A DNA stretch of 64,000 nucleotides from contig JAUPFV010000004.1 in assembly GCA_036936605.1 (NCBI GenBank), positions 184,220,807-184,284,806 on the forward strand, in the 5' to 3' direction. Position 1 is the stretch's first letter. The number at the start of each line of letters is the position of its first letter. The position numbers and the translations under genes are program-made. The stretch comes from Limnanthes douglasii subsp. nivea (lineage: Eukaryota; Streptophyta; Magnoliopsida; Brassicales; Limnanthaceae). Shown here in pieces: positions 9,915 through 19,613 of the stretch. The notes beneath the pieces are model-generated. The model did not search any database and had not been told where the DNA came from. It saw nothing but the letters and a program-made list of their open reading frames with translations.

Positions 9915-12378
9915 TTAAGACAACTCCTCTTGTTTAGAAGCACTTTCCTCTGACTCTGCTTCTTTGGAGGAATCGATGGGCACAAAGTCAAACGCCTAAT
10001 AAGACGGTTCTCAGTGGGAATCAACTCCAAAAAATTTGAAAGATTGGCCTATGGAAACGTGGCATGAATATCACAGAGCAGATTAATATATTTCTGCTCC
10101 TCGGCGTTCTTAATGGGAGCCGGAATGTCTTTCCACATTCTTCCTCGACAGCCTTCACAACAATTCTTTTTTCAACCTCAAATTGATCTTTAAGATCATC
10201 TATGTTTTGTTTTAGTCTTTTCATCATCACTCTTTTTAGAGATTGTTGTTTATGAGAAGTGTTGAGCTCTTCTATCTCATTCATGTGTACATATCTGAGA
10301 TGGTTTTTCAAATGAATGATCCCTTGGAATCAGATTTACCAGCTTGGAATCCATAAAAAAAGATCCTTCATAGTTTTACCAAAATTGTCCCTCTAATATT
10401 TTCTGCTGCAACATATTTCTTATATCGAACCATGGACTTAGCCATGGTCTCCAACTGGTGTCAGGAAGATTCCACTTCTTTGCTCAACTTTTTTGCTGTA
10501 GTTCGAAGATTAGTAAATGGTTAAAGAGCAAGTCTCACCTCTTCGGATGGTTCTTCAATAGACATAAGTCTTGGATTGACGTAGGGCATCAGAGTAGAGG
10601 TCAACGATGGCAAAGCATTTTATGATCTAGTCAGTTTAGGAAGAAAAGAGGTACTCACTTCACCAAGTTGCTGCAATTGATCTTGAATATCTTGAACACA
10701 TGGATCCATATTTCTCTCAAGCTTTTGAGAATGTTCTATGTTGATAAAGCTGTCAGGATCAAAGTGATCGTCTCCTCGATCATTATCTCTTGCAATTTCT
10801 CTTTGCTGATCGTCTCCCTGGTCATTGTCTCATGCAGTTTCTCTTTGCTGATCTTCCACCTCAATGATTTCATCCGCTTCGGAAGGTAGCACTTCCTGAA
10901 TTGTCTCTGTATTTTTTTCTTCTCTTTGTGGTTGTATTTTGGACATGTTCTTCTTTTTCTTTGAAGCAACAGTTTTCTTTCTTTTTGGTGAAGGTTCAAC
11001 CTCCACTCCCTTTTCAATAATAGGAAGGTTTCCTTCTGTCGCCTTTCTCTTTTCCTTTGACTCTTTTCCTTTGACTGCGACATCAGATTCTCTGAGGGGC
11101 TAGCACCAGATGTGCTAACTGCTATTTTATTCTTTTCCCCTTCTTCTTCAAAGGAAAGTAGTTGTGTGATCTATTTCGAACTGGAAGATGCACCTTACCA
11201 TCAGGTGCCACTAATCTCTTCACAACTAATATTGGATTTGGGGGCTCCATAGGATTTTCAGGGAAGTCGGCACCCAGTGTAATTCCCCACAAATGGTTTT
11301 TGATAAAGTTAATAGGCAGAAAAACTGAGTGGAACCTATTTCCCCACATTTTTCTGCCCAAGTTGCCAACTTGGCAAAAATGTATTTAGCGTCCTTTTGA
11401 CGAAGTTTGTATCGCACTAAAATTTCTGGATACGATACAAATATAAGCAAAATATAAAAGCAAAATGATTAAAGCAACGATAAAAACTAGAAGAGCAAAG
11501 AAGTTTAATGTTACTCCTCCAAACGAGGTTAAGTCATGATGGGGTCTCCTCGGATATTTCCTTTCTATTCTCCCAAGTGCATATCTGAAGAAATTTTTTT
11601 GTTTCCAAAACTTGTAAGCCTCGAGTAGGTCATCAATAATCTTAAGGTCATCATCAAGATTAAGATAGTAAAAAGTCTCAATGAAGTCTTGAATAGAAAG
11701 CGAAATTTTGGCAAGTCTGGAGGCCATGACTACAGATAAGAGGGTGAACCATTGATTGGCTGTTGCTTGCATGGGACAAAGGTAGAGGAGCTCGAAATAT
11801 TCCACTACCAATGGGTCTAATAGAAATCAAAGACCCCGATTGATAATTTCAGGATACACCACTAACTCATCCTTTACACGGTCAAGTGGTGTCTCTCCAT
11901 ATTTTGGAAACCAACGCACGATATTACGTGGAATTCTCTATTTCTTATTCAAAGAGGCAGCTTGGGACTTTGGACAGTAGATGTATAGAAAATTTTGCAG
12001 TGCCAATATGTATTATGGGAGGAGTGACTTCAAATTTTCACCTACTGAAGCAACAAGCTCTTGAGATAGTTCAATAGAAGCTTTCTTTTTTCCTTCTCTT
12101 TTCTTCGGTGCTCTTGTTTTCTTCGAGGCATCATCCTCTACATAAGATTAACTATCTTTCGAAGTGTCATACTCAGTATCAGTTTCAACATTGGATTGAG
12201 TAGCCTCAGAATAAATTTATTCATCGGAAGCCTCATCCCTAAGTTGAGGAGGGTTGGAAGTCGAGCTTGGCTCCCTTTGTTCTTCATTTGAGGGATTTTG
12301 CTGAGAATTTGTAATTATCTCACCAACTTCCCTCATGGAAGAAGAAGAAGGTGAAGTGTTGTCAGCATCGTCTCCCAT
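9915..12378 (-). pseudogene. T2 antisense additional ORF (PF04195-like, coiled coil), broken
   Basis: On the strand opposite to gag-pol. The start is the Met at 12378 (MGDDADNTSPSSSS), matching MGDNSDVTLTSSSS in T3. After an acidic Ser-rich lead comes the domain VVEYFELLYL...ANQWFTLLSVVMASRL, which resembles the gypsy-type transposon family PF04195. A 89-base intron is likely at 11426-11514. Then follow AKLATWAEK, a Lys-rich linker (10736-11150), a coiled-coil stretch (10021-10311) and an acidic tail ending SKQEELS at the TAA at 9915. Several stops and frameshifts interrupt it. Its function is unknown; such antisense ORFs are known in non-Ogre Tat elements. Confidence 0.72.
11426..11514 (-). 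other. Predicted intron in T2 antisense ORF
   Basis: On the minus strand the donor is GA|GTAACA and the acceptor ATCCAG|AAAT. The intron is 89 bases and sits at the same place, after the PF04195-like domain, as introns in T3 and T4. Confidence 0.55.
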
Positions 12379-13345
12379 ATCTATAAAGGTTTTTTTTATG
12401 GATGTTTTGAGGGAGGTGAGGTTTTGGATGGACTTGAGGAGTTTCCTTGCGCAGTTGTCAAGGAGATTCAGAGTTGAGAAGAGATGGAATTTCTTATGCT
12501 TTTCATCAAGAAGATGTGACTTGAGTTACTTTGTGGTAAATTCAAAGAATGGGTGTTGTAAAAGAAATTCAAGGAGGCGACTTAGCTGGTGATGGTAAAG
12601 TTCGAGGCGATTTTGGTGTCTGGGTTTTTTATGATTGACTTTCTTTTGGGATAGATGAATTTGAAAATACAAGAGGATTTCGATTTAGATCAAAATTACG
12701 GTAATATATAATTTAAGTGGAGAATCAAGGAGCGTTCCTTATTACTCCAGTTGCTCTATATTCTTCAGCCCTCCCACTTATGCAAAAGTAATCGTAAGCT
12801 CCAAAATGGGGTTTCTATTTATCAGGAGAGTTTGATGTTCTAAGTTTTTTGGCTCTTGATTTCTTGGTTTTTGGATGCTTTCTCATATACTGAATTAAAG
12901 GCTGGGTGGTGAATTTGAGTTTTCTGGTGAAAGTAGCTTAAAGATTGAAGATTCATATGAAGGTAGTCAATAGATTTCTAGTGTAAGCAGACTCTCTCTC
13001 TAGAAATATATTCATGAAGCAAGTTATGGCACATATAAGTGTTTATGGAACACATAAGTATTTATAGAAGGAAAGAAAAGAGAGAGAAGTTGGAGAAGTG
13101 GAAGAGGTGGAAGAAGCAATTGGTCAGAATTCAAAACGGCTACGTGAAGATGAAAGCTTGACACCTACCAGTCGGCAGGCCTAGTAGCAGACCTAATACT
13201 TAGTGAATCATTCACATTTTGTCTCTCGCTTTGAATGTTTATGACCATTATGAAATTAGTTTTATGTTTTCATATGAAAATATTCAAAGTGTTGACAAAA
13301 ATGTTGAATTGACTTTGAAGCAAGTATATCTGAAGATACATTTAA

Positions 13346-13347
<2 letters not shown>
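12379..13347. other. T2 non-coding region between antisense ORF start and LTR
   Basis: No coding similarity on either strand. In T2 this would hold the promoter of the antisense ORF and the 3' untranslated end of the genomic RNA. There is no clear polypurine tract. Confidence 0.5.

Positions 13348-13411
<64 letters not shown>
13348..13411. repeat. (TA)n microsatellite
   Basis: About 31 uninterrupted TA dinucleotides. Reading frames with long IYIYIY runs here are artefacts of the repeat. Confidence 0.97.
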
Positions 13412-13413
<2 letters not shown>

Positions 13414-13439
13414 GAAGTGATTTTGAGGATTTCTTTGAT

Positions 13440-13694
13440 TTGAGGACTATCTGTGTTGTCAAGACAAATTTTGGTTTAGTTGTAAAGATGAGGGGTTAAA
13501 ATACAATTAACTGAGTTTTGTAACAACTTCAGTTATTCTAACTCTGTTTTCCTATATATAAAGGCAAATGCTGAATTAAATGGCATAAGACTTTCATTTG
13601 GTAAACTGTCTTATTTTACTTAACTTTCTCTCTCTAACATGAACTTCTCTTTTCACCTCTCTCTAGAATCAGATTTCATTAACACCATTATACA
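13440..13694 (+). repeat. Probable T2 3' LTR
   Basis: The segment starts TGAGGACTATCTG and contains CCTATATATAAAGGC (TATA-like) followed by AATGCTGAATTAAATG. The layout of TATA box then CTCTCTC-rich tract parallels the T3 LTR. No partner LTR is present, so the edges are approximate. Confidence 0.55.
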
Positions 13695-13768
13695 CATGAG
13701 TGTTCTTTGCAATCTCATTGTGCGAGTTCTTTGTATACTAAACCTGCATGATCTTTGCAATCACACAA
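13694..13768 (+). repeat. Short block of GAGTTCTTTG-type repeats between T2 and T3
   Basis: Three copies (GAGTGTTCTTTG, GCGAGTTCTTTG, CATGATCTTTG) about 25 bases apart match the clusters in 24625-28410. One more copy follows T3 at 23426. T3 therefore split a pre-existing repeat block. Confidence 0.75.
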
Positions 13769-14068
13769 ATATGGAAGTAGAAACTTAAGGACTAAAGTGT
13801 AAATAATGTAAGTTTAGTGGAAAAATTATGATTATGTAATTCTATTGAGGACTAAAGGTAATTTATCCTTTTATGTAACAGTTTTGAGTTTAAAATTGAG
13901 TCCTAGCACCTCTATATAAAGGGCAAGACTGAACTAATAAAGGTGTTGCACACTTTTTGATCTAACTCAATTGTGCTATGACTTTCTCTCTCTAAAAACT
14001 CTCTCTCTCTCTCTAAAACTTGCGTACTATTTTTCCTAAGACAACTCTCTTGATAATCGAACTCCCAA
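13769..14068 (+). repeat. T3 5' LTR
   Basis: Alignable to 23124-23420 from ATATGGAAGTAG to ATAATCGAACTC. It contains CTATATAAAGGGCAAG as a TATA box and CTCTCTCT tracts. The first bases of the 5' copy appear altered, since the 3' copy begins TGATATGG. Confidence 0.88.
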
Positions 14069-14070
14069 AA

Positions 14071-14088
14071 TTGGCGACTCCACTGGGG
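14071..14088 (+). promoter_or_regulatory. T3 primer binding site
   Basis: TTGGCGACTCCACTGGGG lies two bases after the LTR and matches the position and start of the PBS in T1 and T4. Confidence 0.78.
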
Positions 14089-14163
14089 ACAATTAAGAAT
14101 CAGTGACTTGCCTGTTCGAATTTCAATACAATCTTCTTGTTTTTTTCATTTAAATTCCATATA

Positions 14164-15650
14164 ATGAATCCTGAAAACAGTCCGTCACTTCGATCAGCGA
14201 TAAAAACATTAAAAGATGATTTGCAAAGAAATAAAAACATACTGGATGGATCAACTCTGATCCAAACTCAATCGGATATTAAAATGCACATGAATCAACT
14301 TTTAGATAAGAAAACGATCAAACTGATATGGGAGATCAGTTTGATCGATCTTGTGCTTATCGACATGCTAGAAGTGAACATGAAAAAGCGTGCTTCGAAG
14401 CTCTTAAAGAGCGTTATTCTTCTCGCAAAGGGAAAGAAGACAAGCAAAAGTATGTAGCCTTTAGTGATAAAGAGGTTAAAAGCTCTACTTCAAGCTTTAA
14501 GAGATATAGGAATTCTTCGAAAGAGGAACCGGAAAGAGAACAACCAAGGAGCATAAATCTAAGAGAGACAACATTCCTCGTTGCTTGAGAGAGTCTACGT
14601 GGTGTGAGGGGAACACCTCGAAGCAATATGTTGAGACTGATCGAAATTTGTACGTAGTTATGGGAACTAATGATCAGCTTGTGCAAGGTGTCGATGGAAG
14701 GAAATCTCCGTTGACAAGTGAGATTTGATCTATGACGCTTTCGAAGCGTTTTGATATTGCTAAGGTGGAAAATTTTGATGGAATGAAAGATCCATATGAC
14801 CACATCAAACAATTCAAGAACTATATGATGAACTTTGAAGATGACGGCCGGCTGGTGTGTCGTGCATTTTCGCAGACTTTTAAAGGAACGACTTTAAAGT
14901 GGTATAACCAGATTCCGAAGGGATCCATCTCAAATTTCATGGATTTTTACACTGCTTTTCAAAGGAAATTTGTGGGGAGTAAGGAAATTAGAGCGAATGG
15001 AGATATAATTATCAAGTGCAAGCAGGCAGCTGGAGAGAAATTAAAGGATTACAAGAAAAGGTTTGTTTTGACTATAGCAAGTTTGGACAATTGCGAAGAA
15101 AATGTGGCGATGACAGCTTTTCGACAGGGTCTATTGCCACGGGATCTGGCCAATTAAACTACAAAGAGGAGAGCTCTAACGTTTGGAGCATTGATGACTT
15201 AAGTAGAGGATTAGATTAAGGTTGAAGAGTCAACGAGGGTCCGAGGAGGACCAGTTAGTACTCTAAAGAATTCTAGTCAGGTGGCCAATAACCAAGGGCA
15301 ACCTTCGAATGGTAATCAACAGTCACGTCCGAAGAATAACAACTTTCCACCTCAAACTGGCGGATATTCAAATCATATTCCATCCGACGAAGGCCAAATA
15401 AATGGGTTAGGCCATAATATTATGTTGATTCGACAGAGAATGTGCTTGTAATGTTTGACAAGAACAAAAGTTTCGTAAATTTTAGGAAGCCGCACCGATA
15501 AATAGGCTAAGAGAAGAGCGCAATAACAAGTATTGTAGGTATCATGAGCAAATTGGACATGATACTAATGATTGCATTGCGTTGAAAAAGGAAGTTCAAA
15601 TATTGATTGAAAATGGGAAGCTCTTGACTTATGTGAAGTCACAAGGGAGC
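14164..15650 (+). pseudogene. T3 gag, broken
   Basis: The probable start is the Met at 14164 (MNPENSPSLRSA), equivalent to the gag starts of T1 and T4. The conserved core is in the frame 14732-15157: KRFDIAKVENFDGMKDPYDH, LKWYNQIPKGSISNF and FRQGLLPRDLAN. Further on, around 15531-15640, YCRYHEQIGHDTNDC and IALKKEVQ mark the zinc-knuckle-like box of Tat gag. Frameshifts separate these parts. Confidence 0.82.
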
Positions 15651-16010
15651 GGTTAAAAAAACATAGCATCGACTTCGAAGACTAATCCAGCTGCGCTAGC
15701 AGAGAATTTAATGATTTTAGATTCAAACGCAGAAGAATTTGATGCTTCTTCGGAATATGTGGATAAGGATCCGAACATGTTGATTTTGATGGCAGTTGAA
15801 GAGCCAATAGAATAGGGGCGTGTCCGAAATTTGTGCAATTTTTTTTAAATCATTAGCCATTTTTGGAGGCGGTTCAATGACCACCAACTCTGATAGTTTG
15901 AGGAAGAGGCATGTTGTCAATTTGACAACTCAAATTGATGTGGAAAATGTCTACACACTTGTATGGAAAATAGGCCATTCCTTTCATCTTATTCGATGCA
16001 GATGATCTGC
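15651..16010 (+). pseudogene. T3 protease region, largely deleted
   Basis: The frame 15820-16005 has KSLAIFGGGSMTTNSDSLRKRHVVNLTTQ, matching the linker before the protease in T1 and T4 (ESLTIFGG..MTAP). It reaches a DADDL-like stretch and then passes directly to RT fingers. The DTG active site and protease C-terminal half are missing, so a deletion joined protease to RT. Confidence 0.7.
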
Positions 16011-16029
16011 AGGGAACAATGGGGCTACA

Positions 16030-16640
16030 TAAAGACAGAAGCAATTGTTTCTGAGGTGGACCGGTTATCTAAGGTCGGACACATAAGGGAGTCATAGTAT
16101 CCTTTATGGACGACAAATCTAGTAGTGGTCAAAAAGAAGAATAGGAAGTGGAGAATGTGTGTGGATTTTACAGACTTGAATTGAGCTTCTCCGAAAGATT
16201 TATTTCATGTTCCTCGAATAGATCAACTGATTGATTCCACCCCGGGAAATAAAATACTAACATTAATGGATGCTTTTGAAGGATACAATCAGATTAAGAT
16301 GGATCCAAAGGGCCAAGAATGTACGACCTTCATAGCTGATAGAGGGTTGTATTGCTATAAGGTTATGCCCTTTGGATTAAAAAATGCTGGAGCCACTTAT
16401 CAAAGATTGATGAATAAATCTTTTGCCACTCAGACCGGAAAACATATAGAGGTGTATATAGACGATATGGTGGTAAAACGTTTGAAGGATGATGTGCATT
16501 TTGAGGATTTAGAGGAAAGATTTTTGAATTTAAGGGCAATCAGGCTAAATCTAAATCCTGAAAAGTGCACCTTCGGAGTTCGGTCAGGGAATTTTTTAGT
16601 TATGTCATCAGTGAAAGAGGAATAGAAGCTGACCCAGAAC
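16030..16640 (+). pseudogene. T3 reverse transcriptase, catalytic boxes retained
   Basis: From 16060 the fingers read VDRLSKVGHIRES, then RKWRMCVDFTDLN with stops on both sides. The frame 16266-16625 has MDAFEGYNQIKMD (first Asp), CYKVMPFGLKNAGATYQR and VYIDDMVVKRL (YxDD), so the catalytic boxes are intact. It ends at a stop after GNFLVMSSVKEE. Confidence 0.86.
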
Positions 16641-17250
16641 AATTGAAATCCCTAATAGCAATGAATTTCCGTCGATCTGTTAAAGAAGTGTAAATTTTGA
16701 CAGGAAGGTTAGCAGCACTTAACCAATTTATTTCTAGATTTTTCTGACAAGTGCTTTCCTTTCTTTCAAGTTTTACGAGGCAGCATTCACAAGTATAAAA
16801 AAATTTGTTATCATCACCATAAATATTGTCAAAACCTCGAAGTGGAGAAAATATCTTTTTGTACATTGCGGTATCGAATTTTGCACTAAGTGCAGTGTTG
16901 ATAAGTGAAGATTCAGGTATTCAGAAGCCATTGTACTATATCAATGAAAGTCTAGCGGTAGCAGAGAAGAGGTATTTGAAACTGGAAAAATAGCATTAGC
17001 ATTGGTGGTTGTTGTTAGGAAAATGTGCCCCTATTTTCAAGCTCACACTATCGAAGTCCAAACTTCATTGCCTTTCAAAAATGTTTTACAACGACCTGAT
17101 ATTTTGGGGAGAATGACCAAGTGGTCAGTTGAGTTGGAGGATTATGATATTCTGTTCACACCTCAAATTTCGATTAAAGCCCAAGCATTGGCATATTGTT
17201 TTGTTGAATTACATTCGAGTAGATCAGATATTAAAGAAAGTAAACATACT
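16641..17250 (+). pseudogene. T3 RT connection and RNase H
   Basis: Begins with degenerate LTGRLAALNQFISRF-like sequence. The frame 17002-17310 has RKMCPYFQAHTIEVQT and GRMTKWSVELEDYDILFTPQ, as in T4 at 58690-58860. Several stops lie between. Confidence 0.8.
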
Positions 17251-17720
17251 GCACCAATAAATTCAAGGTGGATTGTTCGAAGAGATGGAGGGTCTAGTAT
17301 TTTAGGATGAAGTACTGGGGTTTATTTAATAGCTCTAACTATAGAAACAATGATTCAATCTATCAAATTTGGTTTTCACACTTTGAATAATGAAGCTGAA
17401 TATGAAGTAGTTTAGCAGGTTTAAGATTGGCAAAAATATGTGGAGCAACTTCAGTGCGCTTGGAAACAGATTCTCAATTGTTAACGAATCAGGTATCTGG
17501 ATTTTCCGAGGCAAGAAAGGATCGTTTAATTTTATATCTTTGAGAACTTTGGAATTTAATGTTGCTATTCGATAATGTTGTTGTTGAATATATTGGTCGA
17601 GGAAATAACATGGTGGCTGTTCCTATAGAAAATATTGCTTATAAGGAGGAATATCTTTGGATTTTACTTCAAGAAAATCCCTCGATTGTTACTCAATCTA
17701 GTAAGTGAGAATGTATAGAG
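17251..17720 (+). pseudogene. T3 archaeal-type RNase H
   Basis: Contains WIVRRDGGSSILG with the DGG box, then a stop. NNEAEYE and LETDSQLLTNQV follow in shifted frames, and around 17590-17660 a degenerate end related to HIPRSEN. This is the second RNase H of the Tat plan. Confidence 0.78.
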
Positions 17721-17739
17721 GAGTTCTTTGTCACATCCG

Positions 17740-19031
17740 ATGTAATCCGAGGGGATTAGCAAACAAATATTCTCAATTTTTTTACTCAAGGAACATTACT
17801 AGATGACACGAGGTTGTCCAACAATTTGAGAGGTATAGCCTTCAGATACATAGTTTTAGATGGAATTTTGTATAAGAAGGCATTAAGCAAGCCATTATTA
17901 CAATGTCTAGACAAGAAAGAATCACAGGAGGTGTTATCAGAGTTGCATGATGGATAAGGGTCAACTCATTACGGGTTTAAGCTTTCTCACGACGAGTTTT
18001 ACTTGCAGGATTCTATCGGCCTACAATCAGGAACAATGCTTAAAATTTAGTTCGAAGTGGTGATACTTGTCAAAGATTTGTTAATGCTATTCATAGGTCT
18101 ACAGTACCACTTATGTCTATCACCGAGGCCATCCCATTTGATGGTTGGGGGATTGATCTGGTGGGGCCTTTGCCGATGACATCTGGAGAAAGGCCAATGA
18201 TAATTGTAGCAGTGGATTATTTTTAAAAAAATGGGCTGCAGCAGAACCACTATCTGGAACAAAGGCAAATGATGTGATCAAGTTTATTGTTGTCGTTTCA
18301 GAGTTCCTCGTAGAATTACAACAGATAATGGCCCTCCGTTTAATAATAAAGAGATGAATTTATTTTGTGCGTTAAAAGGAATTCAACAATGTTTTTCGAC
18401 GCCTTTTCATCCTCAAGCCAATGGACAAGTCGAGGTGACAAACAGAACTATTTTAGATGGTTTAAAGAAAAACTTTACAAGGACAACAGGGAAATGACCA
18501 AATTCTTTACAAGAGTTTTTTTTGGACTTATTGGACAATTCTGAGGGAGGCTATAAAAGAAACTCCTTTTGACTTAGCATATGGAATGGATGCACTTAGT
18601 CCCATAGAATCTACGATTTCATCTTTTAGAATAACTCAATATTCTCAAAGATCCATTGGTGACCCTAAAAGGGCGAATTTAGATTTGATTGAGGAGAAAA
18701 GAGTTCGAGCTTATTTAAATGTAATCCATAATGAGACTCTTATGAGAATAGATTTGATTCGAAGGTGAAAAGAAGAGAATTTAAAGAAGGCGATAAAGTG
18801 TTGAGAAAAGTATTCTTGCATACAAAGGAGAAGAGGCTTTGAAAAATGGCCCCGAATTGGAAAGGGCCTTATATGGTTGTTGATAGGATAAAATCCGGAT
18901 CTTATCGCCTTTCTGATATTCAAGGGAGGATGCTTCAACAACCGTGGAATATACAACATTTGAAGCTATATTGGGAATATATATATATATATATATATAT
19001 GCTTTTGTATTTTACATTTTATACCAATTGA
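17740..19031 (+). pseudogene. T3 integrase with AT-repeat at its end
   Basis: Integrase blocks include a CDTCQRF-type zinc half at about 18065, GIDLVGPLPMTSGERPMI (first Asp), TTDNGPPFNN (second Asp), GQVEVTNRTI (Glu), REFKEGDKVLRKVFLHTK and APNWKGPYMVVDR. The ending KLYWE, where T2 and T4 have a stop next, runs into an (AT)n tract at about 18978-19001 that adds an IYIYIYM tail to 19031. Frameshifts and stops occur inside. Confidence 0.83.
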
Positions 19032-19209
19032 ATGGTGCACTGTTTCCTACCTTATTGGCCCAGGAAGGTTTTAACGAGGCACTATGTACATATTCAATAT
19101 TATCAATAAAAACGCACTTTTGGCCAATGATTGTCTACAAGTGTTTATTGAAAGCTATCTTAACAAGTTATCAAGGAGTGACCATCTTTGAGATTGGTTA
19201 AGAGTAGAA

Positions 19210-19420
19210 TGTTCCAAAGTGTTTATTACACAATTTGAAGAAACAACCATATTCAAAGTGCTACGTTCAACAAATGCACTGTGATTTTTCTAAGTGCATT
19301 GTGACCTTTTGAAGTGCAACATTCAATAAATGCACTAACTATGGTATTCGAGGTGGTATGTTTGAAATTCGTATTAAGTCTTTTGGAGTTATGCATTGTG
19401 AATTTCGAAGTGCATTATCA
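19210..19420 (+). repeat. T3 minisatellite downstream of integrase
   Basis: Degenerate copies of a unit containing TTCAAAGTGCTACGTTC, AAATGCACT and AGTGCATTGTGA. It is clearly related to the T2 array at 9390-9610 but more decayed. Confidence 0.7.
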
Positions 19421-19613
19421 TATTTAAGGAATTATGTTTAAAAAATTATTTTTATAATTAATTCGGGATTTTTAACTTTGAATAATTCATATTGATGATA
19501 AAAATGAGAAATAAACAAACATTTGTCAATTAGATTAATTCGATGAAGTACAATAAGCAGGTACTAATTTGACAAGTACAAAAAGGATAACAAAAAATCA
19601 AAGAACAATAAAG

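Larger units (their letters stand above)
7453..13694 (+). mobile_element. T2: 5'-truncated Tat-clade retrotransposon
   Basis: T2 starts abruptly inside the archaeal-type RNase H next to the T1 LTR. It continues with integrase, a minisatellite, an opposite-strand ORF, a (TA)n tract and a probable 3' LTR. LTR, gag, protease and RT at its 5' side are absent. It is homologous to T3 along its length but much diverged. Confidence 0.82.

Noticed and set aside
13219..13462. Open frames on both strands with long IYIYIY runs
   Set aside because: They are translations of the (TA)n microsatellite, not proteins.
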